Origin: Sipunculus nudus
Taxonomy: Eukaryota > Annelida > Sipuncula > Golfingiida > Sipunculidae
Assembly (NCBI GenBank): GCA_026874595.1
Contig: CM049311.1
Coordinates: forward strand, 41,977,676 to 42,041,675
Direction of reading: 5' to 3'
DNA length: 64,000 nt
A program made the position numbers and the translations under genes. Shown piece after piece: positions 34,540 through 45,642 of this stretch (the first letter of the stretch is position 1; each line of letters opens with the position of its first letter). Below the pieces are notes generated by a model, which was not told where the DNA came from, did no database searches, and saw nothing but the letters and a program-made list of their open reading frames with translations.

Positions 34540-35144
34540 AAGATAAAATCCTTACATGTACATGCTGTGAAAATTAAATCAACAATACTTGTGCAATGCA
34601 CAAAGTTAGGAAAAATTTAAGGTACTACTTTACATTTATGCTAATGATTTGAAAAAAAAAAAATCTTATTTCATCTAATTTCTGGTATACAATGGAATCT
34701 TGATTTAAGGTATATCTTTAAAGAAAGTCTCTAGCTTCAACAGTTAATTACCATAATAAGTGTCAAAATATATTTCTTGCTGTTTTGATAAGATACCTAA
34801 CGTTCCAGTCCATAACTTATACAAAATACTTAATAATGAAACTATTTCTGGCATGTACATAGGATATATAGGAATATTTATGCTAAATAAAACAAAAGTG
34901 GATGTGATTTTGGTATTAGGCAGTCCTGAAGTTTTCAATAGAAAATTTTCCTTAATTTGTCAGAGAAATGAAGTCACACTGACCCAGTTTTGGGGTATGA
35001 TAGGAGAACTTAAAGACATCTAACTGTATGTAGAATTTTGGATTCTTAAGTCTAACAGTTTAAAAATGTGCCAGTCTAACTTATGGACAGAAGAAGGACA
35101 ATGGATCATAACTAAACCTCAGATGACTTATAGTCAGCCAAGCC
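34540..35144 (+). mobile_element. H1 tail block with degenerate end
   Basis: TTTAAAAGATAAAATCCTTA, AAAATTTAAGGTACT and GGCAGTCCTGAAG mark the shared H1 tail. The terminal hairpin is worn (CCTCAGATGACTTATAGTCA then GCCAAGCCC) and an A run follows. It ends about 115 bp below the TSPO stop codon, so it may lie in or beside the 3' UTR. Confidence 0.65.
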
Positions 35145-35258
35145 CAAAAATCTTTAGTTATCAGGCACCTGCTGATCAACAGTGAGTATGGACTATGCAT
35201 ATAAACCACACATGTGGACTTAATACGGGCTATGTTCTAATGTCTTAACAATCATGAT

Positions 35259-35429
35259 TTAATCCTCTTTAGGTGGGTTGTTCCTCCAAATCCAGATGTT
35301 AAGGCAGGAAGCAAATGACACCCAGGCTAGATATGGCATCATGAGGTGACTGGCTGTAGCATTGATTGGATGAAACATGATCACACATCCAGCAACTGTC
35401 CCAGCCAGAGCCACAATGTCTAAAGCAGC
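35259..35429 (-). CDS. TSPO: TSPO translocator protein, last coding exon
   Basis: The minus-strand exon reads AALDIVALAGTVAGCVIMFH, then TASHLMMPYLAWVSFASCLN, IWIWRNN and a TAA stop at 35259-35261. This is the fifth transmembrane helix and C-terminus of TSPO, an outer mitochondrial membrane protein that binds cholesterol and porphyrins. TTTATTTAG precedes the first base at 35429 and the exon starts in phase 0, matching the donor phase of 52991-53206. The PYLAW and LN..W.WR residues are conserved, but the Tyr usual in the CRAC cholesterol motif (LNY..WR in vertebrates) is Ile here. 171 bp, 56 codons plus stop. No AATAAA is obvious in the next 110 bp. Confidence 0.92.
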   Translation of the reverse strand, partial: AALDIVALAGTVAGCVIMFHPINATASHLMMPYLAWVSFASCLNIWIWRNNPPKED

Positions 35430-36207
35430 CTAAATAAATGACAAAAAACAATATCACATGATTCAATCCTCCACAGGCCATGCCATGTTTGTCTAAATAT
35501 TTAACTACAGCAGATTCTAATATACCAAGACAATATGACTGGTACAGAGAAAACCATGACAACACACACAACATAACTGGTAAAGAGAAAACCAGGAAAA
35601 CATGACTGGTACTGCACTGACTCTCTAGCTTTAACAGTTACCATGTAAAGTAGGTAAATATCTTTTCTTATGTTTGGACAAGGCAGATTTCGTTTGACTC
35701 CATTACTTCCAACAAACTCGGCTGAATTTGCAAATGACACAAAAATATAAAATCCTGGCACACAGAAAAGAGATTATAGGTTTTGTTATATTGTTGCACT
35801 TGAAAATGTAAATCCTAACCCTCCAGCAATTTGACACACATATGAAATAATAACAGATGGAGAATCAGATGAACTGACAGACCTGATCATTACACGTTAC
35901 TTTCTGCTGAGGCATGCAAATAATTAATACATGTTTAATTTAGATAGTTTATAGTTTACATTTAGGAATATAATAAAAATATGAAAATATAAGTTAATTC
36001 AGAATTGTAAATTGTATCATTTCTTCTATTTAGTTTGCTCAAGCCATGTCAATTTATGAAATGGGCAGTGACATGGATGAGTTTTAAAAACTCATTCATA
36101 AACAATTGCTCAATATGTGAAACTGTCCAGTTTATGAAATAGGCTTGTCCATTTTATAAACATTTAGAAACATCCTGTGGTTATTGGATGTCCACTCAAA
36201 GCTTGGG

Positions 36208-36394
36208 ACCCATGGGTCACGGTGCTCAGCTGAATTCTGAAACATTTAGCAAATGCAAATATGCTGATTCTATTGTTATTGTTTAATATGTATAAGCACC
36301 CACACAGCTAGGAGAAAATGGCCCTCATATTTCGTTATAGTAAAGCACTTAATATATGATTGCAAAAATAATACTCTGATAAGACTGCAATGAA
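36208..36394 (+). mobile_element. H1 left-end fragment
   Basis: The palindrome ACCCATGGGT (36208-36217) and GCTCAGCTGA are followed by about 180 bp resembling the copy at 63230-63380 (GAAAATGGCCCTCATA, GGTTATAGTAAAG). It is broken at 36395 by another H1 left end, so no right end can be assigned. Confidence 0.6.
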
Positions 36395-36879
36395 ACAAGG
36401 GACCTATTGGTCATGGTGTTCAGCTGAAGTTGACCCTGAAAGTAAAAATCTAAAATAATATCAAATGGAGATTAAGTCTTATAGGAAAAGGTAATATAGG
36501 CCATGGTTAGTTGATATGACTGGTTTGTATTAATGAGTAAGAAATTGTTGCAAATAATATTTTTTGAACTGACCATGTGTTTCCTTATGTTGAAACTGAA
36601 GCAAGCGAGCAGTTTGTGAACATAAGATCTATACGATTACCATGATAATTGGTTGGCTTTATGATTAATTGTTGACAGTTCAGCACTTTACACATTTGTT
36701 AAATTAGATCTATTTTTTTATAATATATTATTCAAGATACTTTTTTTTTTATTTTATTAAATGTAGGTGGTGGGGAGGTGGGGTGGGGGGGGGGGGGTGG
36801 GGATGGAATGATGGAAGTTACAACATCTCTGTATATACATAGAGGATATTCACTTAATTCAACATTGCTTACTGGATAA
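36395..36879 (+). mobile_element. H1 element fragment with endonuclease remnant
   Basis: Left end ACAAG (36395-36399) with a mutated palindrome GACCTATTGGTC and TTCAGCTGAA. At 36560-36710 the minus strand reads QQLIIKPTNYHGNRIDLMFT then a TWS..K stretch, homologous to the endonuclease remnant at 26585-26840. A G-rich tract lies at 36770-36802. The copy stops at the H2 element. Confidence 0.6.
36560..36710 (-). pseudogene. Endonuclease-domain remnant, second copy
   Basis: IIKPTNYHGNRIDLMFTN matches the segment KPTNDHGNTIELVFTN at 26585-26840 in order and spacing, followed by ASVST, a stop and NTWS. It is the part of an AP-endonuclease between the MGDF and SDHK motifs. Position about 165 bp from an H1 left end repeats the arrangement of the first remnant. 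Confidence 0.58.
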
Positions 36880-37905
36880 ACTAGATTATCAGCAGAAGCT
36901 GATAAAAGCCCTCAGCCAAAAGAACAGTGTTTAGAGGTGGTAACAGTGACAAGTACTAAATATCTGTTCTCACATGGATGTAAATCTGTTCATGTCTCAG
37001 TTTTAAATTTAAAATGGAGAGGTATGTACCATGACTCATAACAATCCATCAAATGCTTCCTGAAAATAAGCTTTTGAGTTTTATTCTATTATAAGCTCTG
37101 TGACCTTGACATGCAGTTCAAGGTCACCCTTCTTCCAACTTGACCGAGATTTTGTTGATATGCATCTTCACCAAAGAAATAAAATTCCTTTTGTGAATCC
37201 TTTTAGAGATAATCCTGCTCGCAAGGCCAAAATTGAAAAATCCAAGAAAAATTCATTAAAAATCAGAAATTGCAGGTGGCGCCCCTAAACTTGTGCAGCA
37301 GTTACAGACCATCAGTCCCTATGATCATAGTAAGTATTGTTAAAAAACCACCCAATGGTTCTGAGAAATAAGCTTCTAAATGTTTTTTTCTATAATCAGC
37401 TCTAAAATGTAGAAAAATAGGTCAAGGTCACCCATCTTCGAACTTGACCAAGATTTTGTCAATGTACATCTTCACCGAAAAAATAAAATTCCTACGGTGA
37501 ATCCTTTTAGAGATATTCCGCTCACAAGCCCAAAGTTGAAAAATCCGATAAAATTTCATTAAAAATAAGAAATTGTAGGTGGCGCCACCAAACTTGTGTA
37601 GCAGGTACAGATTATCAGTCCCAATAATCATAGTAAGTTTTGTGAAAATCCACCAAATGGTTCCTGAGTAATAAGCATCTAAGTGTTTTTCTATAATTAG
37701 CTCTAAAATGTAGAAAAATTGGTCAAGGTCACCCATCTTCGAACTTGACCGAGATTTTGTCGATATACATCTTTACCGAGGAAATAAAATTCTGACGGTG
37801 AATCCTTTTCAAGATATCCCGCTCACAAGGTAAAAGTTAACGGACGCCGGACGGACGGACAGCTTGGGTGACGACAATAGCCCATCAGCCTAAAGGCTGA
37901 GGGCT
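36880..37905 (+). mobile_element. H2 Helentron-like element, complete copy
   Basis: Left end ACTAG (36880-36884), an 8-bp-stem palindrome TTATCAGCAGAAGCTGATAA (36886-36905) and left repeat GCCCTCAGCC (36908-36917). Two and a half ~310-bp tandem units follow, each with GGTCAAGGTCACC, a GGTGGCGCCACC-type palindrome (exact at 37578-37589, mutated at 37275) and TTCCTGAGAAATAAGC. The tail has GGACGGACGGACAG and the hairpin 37879-37905 whose right arm GGCTGAGGGCT inverts the left repeat; AAAAA follows. The element is bounded by H1 sequence on both sides. Confidence 0.82.
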
Positions 37906-37910
37906 AAAAA

Positions 37911-38451
37911 GGGACCCATGGGTCACAGCACTCAGCTGTTATATATGATCACAAAATATGATTTGGAAGAGGAGGCAGGCAAATGCAATTTTGTGTGGTA
38001 ATATAAGCTGTATTACAAGTTGATGGTGTTTAACTCAAGTTATGTAACATTTTGATAATATCCTTGGAGGGAAGAGGACTGATGTCATTTATATTATTTA
38101 CATTTGGAAATGGTGTCACACAGGTTTTGACTTGGCCATATAACATTATCTACACTGCAGTAGAACTGGTCAAAGTTGGGCAAAATTTAAGGTACTGATT
38201 TTATTTTTATGCTAATAACTTAAAAAATTTACAAAATTCAGATCTAATTTTGGGTAAACAATCAATTAAACAAAGTCATATACTTGGAAAAAATAGTCTC
38301 TAGTTTCAAAATTTTTCATGTTAAGTGAGTAAATATTTTTCCTGATTTTTTACAAAGTCCATTATGTTCGGGCCCATAACCTAAAGAAATTATACTTAAT
38401 GGACTTAATTTCTGGCATGTATATAGGAGATTTATTCTGATAAATATTAAG
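37911..38451 (+). mobile_element. H1 element, left part, split by H3
   Basis: Palindrome ACCCATGGGT (37914-37923) and CTCAGCTG with the TTATATATGATCAC subtype also seen at 5824 and 51911. It runs into the H1 tail block from 38160 and is cut at 38451 by H3; the tail continues at 40201. Confidence 0.75.
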
Positions 38452-40200
38452 ACTAGATGTGTCGGAACGACACGAATGCCCCCGCCTGGGGCAAATAAGA
38501 AACATTTGTTAAATTTTGAAAAATTTTTTAAGTTCAGGAGGTGTCTTATGGTCAAAAGTAGGTCAACAAGGGCAAAATGCAAACTCGATCTGTAATGGGT
38601 CATTATCAAGCAACACACCAAAAATCATGCCAGTATATGCAGGCATTGTGAAAAAAAGTCCATACATGTGCATTTTCCATAAAAATTTCTGTCTTTCATG
38701 AAATTTTCTATGTTTAGGAGCCGTAACACAATCAAAAGTAGGTCAACAGGGACGAAACGCGAACTCCATCTGTAACTGTCATTATCTGGCCACACATAAA
38801 AAATCAGGGTGGTATCTGCAGGCATTAAGGAAAAAAAGTCAGTACATATGGATTTGTTATGAAAATTTCTATTTTTCATGAAACTTTCTATGTTCAGGAG
38901 CAGTCAAATGGTCAAAAGTAGGTCAACTGGGACAAAACAAGAACTCGATCTGTAACTGGTCATTATCTGCCAACACAAAAAAAATCAGGCCCGTATCTGC
39001 AGGCACTGCGAAAAAAAGTCCATACATGTGCACTTTTTTATGAAATTTTCTATGTTAGAGCACCGTCAAATGGTCAAAAGTAGGTCAACTGGGACAAAAC
39101 GTGAACTTGATCTGTAACTGGTCATTATCTGCCCACACACCAAAAATCAGGCTAATATCTGCAGGTATTGCGAAGAAAAGTCTGTACAAGTGTATTTGTC
39201 ATGAAAATTTATATTTTACATGAAATTTTCTATGTTCAGGAGCCGTAAAACAATCAAAAGTAGGTCAACTGGGACAAAACGCAAACTCTATCTGTAACTG
39301 GTCAATATCTGCCCACACACCAAAAATCAGGCCAATATCTGCAGGCATTGCGAAAAAAGTCCGTACATGTGTATTTGTCATGAAATTTCATATTTTCATG
39401 AAATTTTCTATGTTCAGGAGCCGTAAAACGATCAAAAGTAGGTCAACTGGGACGAAACGTGAACTTGATCTGTAACTAATCTATATCTGCATACACACCA
39501 AAAATCAGGCCAATATATGCAGGCATTGCGAAAAAAAGTCCGTACATATGTATCTGTCATGAATATTTCTATTTTTCATGAAATTTTCTAAGTTAAGGAG
39601 GCCTAAAACGTTCAAAAGAAGGTCAACCAGGACGAAACGCGAACTCTATCTGTAACTGGTCATTATCTGCCCACACACCAAAAATCAGGCCAATATCTGC
39701 AGGCATTGCAAAAAAAAGTCCGTACATGTGTATTTGTCATGAAATTTCTATTTTTCATGAAATTTTCTAAGTTTAGGAGCCATAAAACGGTCAAAAGTAG
39801 GTCAACCAGAACGAAACGCGAACTCGATGTGTAACTGGTCTATATCTGTCTACACACCAAAAATCAGGCCAATATCTGCAGGCATTGCGAAAAAAAGTCC
39901 GTACATGTGTATTTGTCATGAAATTTCTATTTTTCATGAAATTTTCTAAGTTTAGGAGCCGTAAAACGATCAAAAGTAGGTCAACCGGGACGAAACGCGA
40001 ACTTAATCTGTAACTGGCCTATATCTGCCCACACACCAAAAATCAGGCCAATATCTGCAGGCATTGCGAAAAAAAGTCCGTACAACTGTTTGATTTCGGA
40101 ATGACGGAAGGACGAAAGGATGGAAGGACGGAAGGACGGAAGGACGGAATGACGGACATGTGTAAAACTATATGCCCCGGCCACTTTGTCGCGGGGGCAT
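38452..40200 (+). mobile_element. H3 Helentron-like element, complete copy
   Basis: Left end ACTAG (38452-38456), palindrome GTGTCGgaaCGACAC (38459-38473) and left repeat TGCCCCCGC (38477-38485). Nine tandem units of 163-190 bp follow, marked by AGTAGGTCAACTGGGACGAA, AACTCGATCTGTAACTGG, ATCAGGCCAATATCTGCAGG and CATGAAATTTTC. The tail is GGAAGGACGGAAGGACGG and a hairpin TATGCCCC/GGGGCATA (40171-40201) containing GCGGGGGCA (40191-40199), the inverse of the left repeat, then AAAAA. The host H1 tail is colinear across the insertion. Confidence 0.85.
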
Positions 40201-40440
40201 AAAAATCAGATCAGTGGTTTTGATATAGGCAGTCCTGAAGTGTGACAATAGGTTTTTAATGGAAATTTGAGGTTTTTCCTAAATATCTCAAAGGAACGAA
40301 GTCATATTGACCCAATTTTCGGTATGGTAGGAGATTTTGGGGACATTTAACAGTATGCCGAATTTTGGATTTGTAGGTCTAACGGTTTCAAAACGTGCCA
40401 GTCTAACGGACGGACAGACAGACAGACGACGGACAACAAG
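40201..40440 (+). mobile_element. H1 element, right part after H3
   Basis: ATCAGATCAGTGGTTTTGAT and the CCCAATTTTCGGTATGGTAG words complete the H1 tail block begun before 38452, ending in GGACGGACAGACAGACAGACG. Instead of the usual hairpin the next bases form TATAGTttttttACTATA with an A run. Confidence 0.7.
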
Positions 40441-40538
40441 TATAGTTTTTTTACTATAAAAAACAGTAAAAATTTTGAGATACTGTGATGCATATGAAAA
40501 ATTTACAGATGGATAGGCAAGTGGAAAAGAATGGACTG

Positions 40539-40745
40539 TGTTATATATTGGTCCGATCTGCAGTGAATGTTTATATTGGTCTGAACTGTACTGAATGTCA
40601 AGCCTGGGGTGAGGGCGCATGTGTGTAGAAGCAGAGAACAGGAACAGGAACTGGCTTAAAACGTGTAGTTCTTGAGTTTGCTTCGAGTGAGAGTATTTGA
40701 AGAGATAGTGCTTGAATGCGGACATAAGTAGTGTATACAAATACA
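40539..40745 (+). mobile_element. 5' LTR of plus-strand gypsy element
   Basis: Starts TGTTATATATTGG and ends AAATACA; 207 bp, matched by 45443-45642 with roughly ten substitutions and two small indels. Just inside it AAGTGGTGACGAGGA (about 40750-40763) is in primer-binding-site position. The divergence between LTRs of several percent says the insertion is not recent. No target duplication is evident, so one end may be rearranged. Confidence 0.85.
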
Positions 40746-40788
40746 TAAAAGTGGTGACGAGGATTTCCATCGGACATTTATCTAGACA

Positions 40789-41721
40789 ATGGCTGCTGTT
40801 CCCGTCGAGCTCCCGGGTATAAAGCCATTTGACTGTAAAGGCAATGTTTCGACATTGGCCCCGCAATGGCAACGCTGGAAAAAGAGTTTCACATATTATT
40901 TAACGGCCAAAGCAGTTACCAATGATGAACAGAAGTGTGCTCTTTTATTGCATATGGCGGGACCTGAAGTGCAAGAACTGTATGACACCTTGGTTGACCC
41001 TGGCCCGGCCCGTGGCGTTTCAGAGGATACGGCAAGTAAATATGAAATAGTTTTACGCAGGCTAGACAGCCATTTTGTGTCAAAACTGAATGAACCTTAT
41101 GAGTGCCATGTATTTCGGTCTATGTCTCAGACTGACAGTGAGACAGTCGACCAGTTCGTAGCCCATCTCCGTAAGCAGGCCCGAAATTGTAATTTTCTGG
41201 ATGCGGAAACAGACGTACGTGACCAACTCATTGACAATTGCAAGTCCAGTAAACTCTGTCGCAAATTACTTGAATTGGGTGACGTCACTTTAGTTAAAGC
41301 TATGGGCATAGCAAGGGCTATGGAAGCCGTGGATCTTCAGATAAAGACCATGGACACAGACCATACTGCTGAAGTACACAAGGTGAGCCAGACTAAGTTT
41401 AAATCTGCCCCCAGTAACCCCAGTAGTGCCAGGCACAAACAGTTTTGTCGTAAATGCTACCGTTGTGGGAAGGTAGGGCATATAGGTCATGATGCTTGTT
41501 GCTCAGCAAAGAATGTCACTTGTAAGTGCAGTAAAATAGGACATTTTGCAGTGGTTTGTCATATGAAAACCACTGGTCAGAGTGCTCGACCTCAGGGAGC
41601 TTATGTTGCTAAGCCTAAATATAAAGGTCCAAGTCATGCTAGATACGTTGAAACTGTTGGTCAGGAAACTGATAGTTCAGACTCTGATACTGTCATGGGA
41701 TGTATACAGTGGAAACCCTAG
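40789..41721 (+). CDS. gag: Gypsy Gag polyprotein, open frame
   Basis: A 310-codon frame beginning 44 bp after the LTR end. Residues 20-200 form a capsid-like helical region (WQRWKKSFTYYL, RSMSQTDSETVDQFVAHLRK). Two zinc knuckles follow near residues 222-258; CYRCGKVGH is close to consensus but the first His-Cys spacing is five instead of four, and the second has CKC in place of C-X2-C, so RNA binding is probably impaired. The frame overlaps pol by 22 bp in the -1 register, the usual gag-pol arrangement in this group. Confidence 0.82.
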   Translation: MAAVPVELPGIKPFDCKGNVSTLAPQWQRWKKSFTYYLTAKAVTNDEQKCALLLHMAGPEVQELYDTLVDPGPARGVSEDTASKYEIVLRRLDSHFVSKLNEPYECHVFRSMSQTDSETVDQFVAHLRKQARNCNFLDAETDVRDQLIDNCKSSKLCRKLLELGDVTLVKAMGIARAMEAVDLQIKTMDTDHTAEVHKVSQTKFKSAPSNPSSARHKQFCRKCYRCGKVGHIGHDACCSAKNVTCKCSKIGHFAVVCHMKTTGQSARPQGAYVAKPKYKGPSHARYVETVGQETDSSDSDTVMGCIQWKP

Positions 41722-43307
41722 ATAAAAAGGGGTCAGCTATGATTGTTTCAGTGCAAATAAATGACATATATCTGGAAATGAAAGTGGATACAGGGGCTAG
41801 TGTTTCAATAATGTCAAAACACCTGTATGATAAACAGTATGCACATATACCACTTGAGCCTACTCAGTGCACATTAAAAATCTATGGCAAGGAAAATCTT
41901 CCCGTTTGTGGACAAATAAATGTGTCAGTCACATATAACAGACAGAAGGCTGTGTTACCAATCATTATTGTGAAGTCAGATGGGCCAATACTTATGGGCC
42001 GTGATTGGCTCCAGATCCTCAAATTAGACTGGCACCGTATCTTTCATGTACACACCAATCAAGGGATGTCAGAGCTATTACAAAAATATTCGACAGTGTT
42101 TGAATCAAAGTTAGGGACTGTACAAGGTTTTAAAGCTGATATTAAACTGAGAGAAGGGGCACAGCCTATATTCTGTAAAGCTAGACCAGTACCCTATGCT
42201 ATTAAGCCACAAGTTGACAAAGAACTGGACAGGTTAGAAGCAGCTGGAGTTATAAAGAAAGTGGAACATAGTGATTGGGCCTCGCCAGTTGTGTGTGTAC
42301 CAAAAAAGGGAGGATCAGTCAGAATTTGTGGAGACTTTAAGGTTTCTGTTAACCAAGTATTGCTAGATAATCCCTATCCATTACCAGATGTGGAGGATAT
42401 ATTTGCCACATTAGAGGAAGGCAGCGTCTTCACCAAGATTGACTTATCTAACGCGTATCAACAGATGGAGCTTACTGAGAACAGTAAGAATTACATGACC
42501 ATTCATACTCACCATGGATTATACCAATACCAAAGACTAGCTTATTGCACTGCCACTGCCCCTAGCCTGTTTCAGGCCATGATTGATCAAGTGTTACAGG
42601 GCATGGAACAAGTAAAATGCCGGATAGATGATATTTTGATCATAACTAAACCAGAGGAGCATGTACCAGTGGTAGAGGAAGTGTTGTCCAGATTAAAGAA
42701 ATATGGAATCAAGGCCAACAAAGCTAAGTGTGTCTTTCAACAGGACAGTGTTGAGTATATGGGCTACAAAGTCGATCAAGACCAGAGACATCCCTTACCG
42801 GAGAAAGTTGCAGCCAATGTGAATGCACCCGAACCATGGAATGTGCAGGAATTACGTTCATATTTGGGTCTTTTGAACTATTATGGCAATTTCATTCCAA
42901 ATTTGTCAACTTTGCTGCAGCCGCTGCACGAGTTATTACAGAGTGGAACAGCCTGGATTTGGTCTCCAGGCTGTCAGGCAGCCTTTGACCAGAGTAAGAC
43001 TGAATTGTTAAAGGGACATGTACTGGTTCCTTATAATGTCAGACAAAAACTGATCCTGGCCACGGATGCCTCCCCCTATGTGGTAGGTGCGGTGATTTCC
43101 CATGTTTTGGATTCGGGCGAAGAAAAGCCTATAGCGTTCGCCTCACGTACCTTGACAAAGAGTGAGAAAAACTACTCACAAATTGAAAAAGAGGCTTTGG
43201 GGATAATATATGGAGTGAGAAAATTACACAAGTATTTGTATGGCAGACAGTTTCATCTGCTAACAGATCACAAGCCACTGTTGAAAATCCTAGACTGGTA
43301 TTCCTAG
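41700..43307 (+). pseudogene. pol: Gypsy protease, reverse transcriptase and RNase H
   Basis: A 535-codon frame. Protease DTGA is at residues 30-33 with an ILMGRDWL block near 100. RT motifs SDWASPV (near 195), ICGDFKVSVN, FTKIDLSNAYQQM and the catalytic box follow, but that box reads RIDD (residues 308-311): the two Asp remain while the preceding Tyr is replaced. The usual PFG block is also altered (AYCTATAPSLFQ). RNase H has LATDAS near 455, the IEKEALG and LLTDHKPL motifs, and stops at 43307 through a frameshift where the domain should continue. Once encoded processing and replication enzymes; now dead. Confidence 0.88.
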
Positions 43308-43864
43308 TTTAGCGGCAGCTCGTATGCAACTTTGGCCGGATTTTACAAGCATATCAGTACACAGTGGAATACAGACAATCCAAGGACCATGCAAACGCTG
43401 ATGCATTGTCCAGGTTGCCGTGTGAGGATAACCTTTTAGCCATGGAGGAGGAGATGTTTTTCTTCTCGGGTCTTGATGAGCTTCCTATCAAGGCCAAGGA
43501 CATCAGCAGACTGACTCGGCGAGATCCAGTGCTATCTAAGGTGTTACACTATATACAGACTGGTTGGCCAAACCATGTGACAGACAACGCAGTGAAACCA
43601 TATTTTACCCGTCAATCAGAATTATCTGCTGAACAAGGATGTGTTTTATGGGGGATTCGCGTCATCATACCCTCCGGTCTCAGAGAGAGACTGCTTAATG
43701 AGATTCACGAAGGCCACATGGGGTTTGTAGCTAGCAAAGCAGTTGCTCGAGGATACATGTGGTGGCCTGGATTAGACTCCAAGATAGAAACGATAATTAA
43801 AGCCTGTGACATATGCAAAGTAGTGAGGAAAGCACCTTCAGTGGCACCTGTAAAACCTTTTTGA
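43308..43864 (+). pseudogene. pol: Gypsy RNase H end and integrase zinc-binding domain
   Basis: After frameshifts near 43295 and 43340 the frame reads EYRQSKDHANADALSRLP, the close of RNase H, then an integrase N-terminal HHCC domain: HEGHMGF, YMWWPGLD and ACDICK with the expected His and Cys residues. This domain binds zinc and helps multimerise integrase. Here integrase lies after RNase H, the usual gypsy order, unlike the element at 4138-13238. Confidence 0.85.
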
Positions 43865-44855
43865 GGTGGCCCACACGCGTTTGGCAGAGGGTGCATTGCG
43901 ATTTCACGGATGTAGGTGATGGTGGATATTTATTTATACTGGTGGACAGTCATTCAAAATGGTTAGAGATAGAATACATGAAATCGACAACGGTGGACAA
44001 AACCACTGCAGTTATATGAGATCTGTTTGCCAGATATGGGCTTCCGGAAGAGCTATGCTCTGATAATGGCCCACAGTTTATCGCCACCGAGTTCCAAATG
44101 TTTCTAAAACAAAATCCGGTCAAACATTAATTCCACCTTTTTACCCAGCCACTAATGGTGCTGCCGAAAGGGCAGTACAGACCGTGAAACGTGCATTAAG
44201 AAAGGATGCAGAGCGAGAAAAACATGGAGGAGACAAAATGTTGTTAAAACACAGACTGGCTAACTTCTTGATGCAATATCGGAATACACCACACACAGTG
44301 ACCGGCCAGACACCCAGCGAGTTGTTTCTGAAACGGCAGATACGTACTAGATTTACCTTGTTACAACCAAATTTAAAGAAACATGTACAGGACCAGCAGG
44401 TCAAACTGACGCGGCAACACAATCTACAAAGAGTGAAGGAGCGTGTTTTAGAACCACAGGATACTGTGAGTGTGAGGCATTTCCGAGGAAATTCAACCAA
44501 ATGGGATCTTGGTACAGTGGTTAAGCCGATGGGGCCAAGGTCCTATCTCATTAGAGTTGGGCATCAGTTGCGTCATGTCCATATAGATCATCTGATTAAA
44601 ACTATTTGTGCTAAACGAGAATCGTTCGAGATGCCAGATGATCTGGCCATTCCTGCTTGTCCAGTGCCGGTGGCTGAGTCAGATGTACCAGAGTGCTCAG
44701 TACCATCAAGACAGCTTGATGATGATAATCTTGATGATGTTCAGCCAACAGATAACCTTGTAACCGATCAGTCCAGGCACCCAGAGCCAGTGGTTGAGTC
44801 TCATGTTGATGCTAGTCAAAGCCGGTCTCAAAAGGGTTCATGTGTTGACACTTAA
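43865..44855 (+). pseudogene. pol: Gypsy integrase core and C-terminal domain
   Basis: The core opens with HCDFTDVG and FILVDSHSKWLE (first catalytic Asp), then a stop at about 44018, LPEELCSDNGPQF (second Asp) and, after a shift near 44115, the NGAAERAVQT-type segment with the catalytic Glu. From 44184 a 223-codon frame holds LMQYRNTPHTVTG, PSELFLKRQ and a C-terminal domain with WDLGTVVKPMGPRSYLI. Lesions make it inactive. The region 44856-45442 has no frame and ends in the polypurine tract AAGGGAGGAG before the 3' LTR. Confidence 0.85.
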
Positions 44856-45442
44856 GCAGTAAACGTACTAAAATTCCTCCTCAGTTGTGGAGGTTACAAA
44901 ACAGCCTGAGGGTCGCCGAGCATCCACTTGAGTCAGGAAAGCACCAAAGAGACTTGATCTTTAATGTACATAAGATTCTGGACTGATGTTGGATCTGATG
45001 TTTATATTTTGTTTCTGTTAGTATTTCAAATATTTGAACTATACTGATGTGGACACCAGATTGTTTGCAGTGAATTACTGTACGGTACTTCACATGTTTT
45101 GTTATGTCACATATTTAATTTCCACATTTTGTTTTTTTTTGTGTAGGGGAAGGAAACCAGTAATTCGTGGTAACTCACCAGCAATTTTCAATGACTTCCC
45201 ATTTTTCATGTGTCAATGGATACTGGAGTATCTCGGACATGGTAACTGATATTATAGGTATACAGTGTAGATGGAAAGAGTAGAGCTAAGAATATGTTCA
45301 AGTGTTAAATCACTCCCTTATGTGTCATCAGTAAGAATATTCTTTTATATATTATTGGTATAAACATATCTTGATACCTCAACAGTAAACTTAAAGTAAA
45401 AGTACTTTATTATAACTCAGCAATTTAAAAACAAGGGAGGAG

Positions 45443-45642
45443 TGTTATATATTGGTCCGATCTGCAGTGAATGTTTATATTAGTCCGAACTGTATTGAAT
45501 GTCAAGCCCAGGGTGAGGGCACAAGCAGAGAACAGGAAGTGATGAAACTGGCTTAAAACATGTAGTTCTTGAGTTTGCTTTGAGTGAGAGTATTTGAAGA
45601 GATAGTGCTTGAATGAGGACATAAGTGGTGTATACAAATACA
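45443..45642 (+). mobile_element. 3' LTR of plus-strand gypsy element
   Basis: Begins TGTTATATATTGG directly after a purine tract AAGGGAGGAG (45433-45442) and ends AAATACA. It is 200 bp, shorter than the 5' LTR because CATGTGTGTAG is lost and a few bases are gained. Downstream is H5-type tandem sequence. Confidence 0.85.

Noticed and set aside
38516-40080. CRISPR-like array of regular repeats
   Set aside because: Units are 163-190 bp, diverged, without short identical repeats and unique spacers; it is the H3 tandem interior in a eukaryote.
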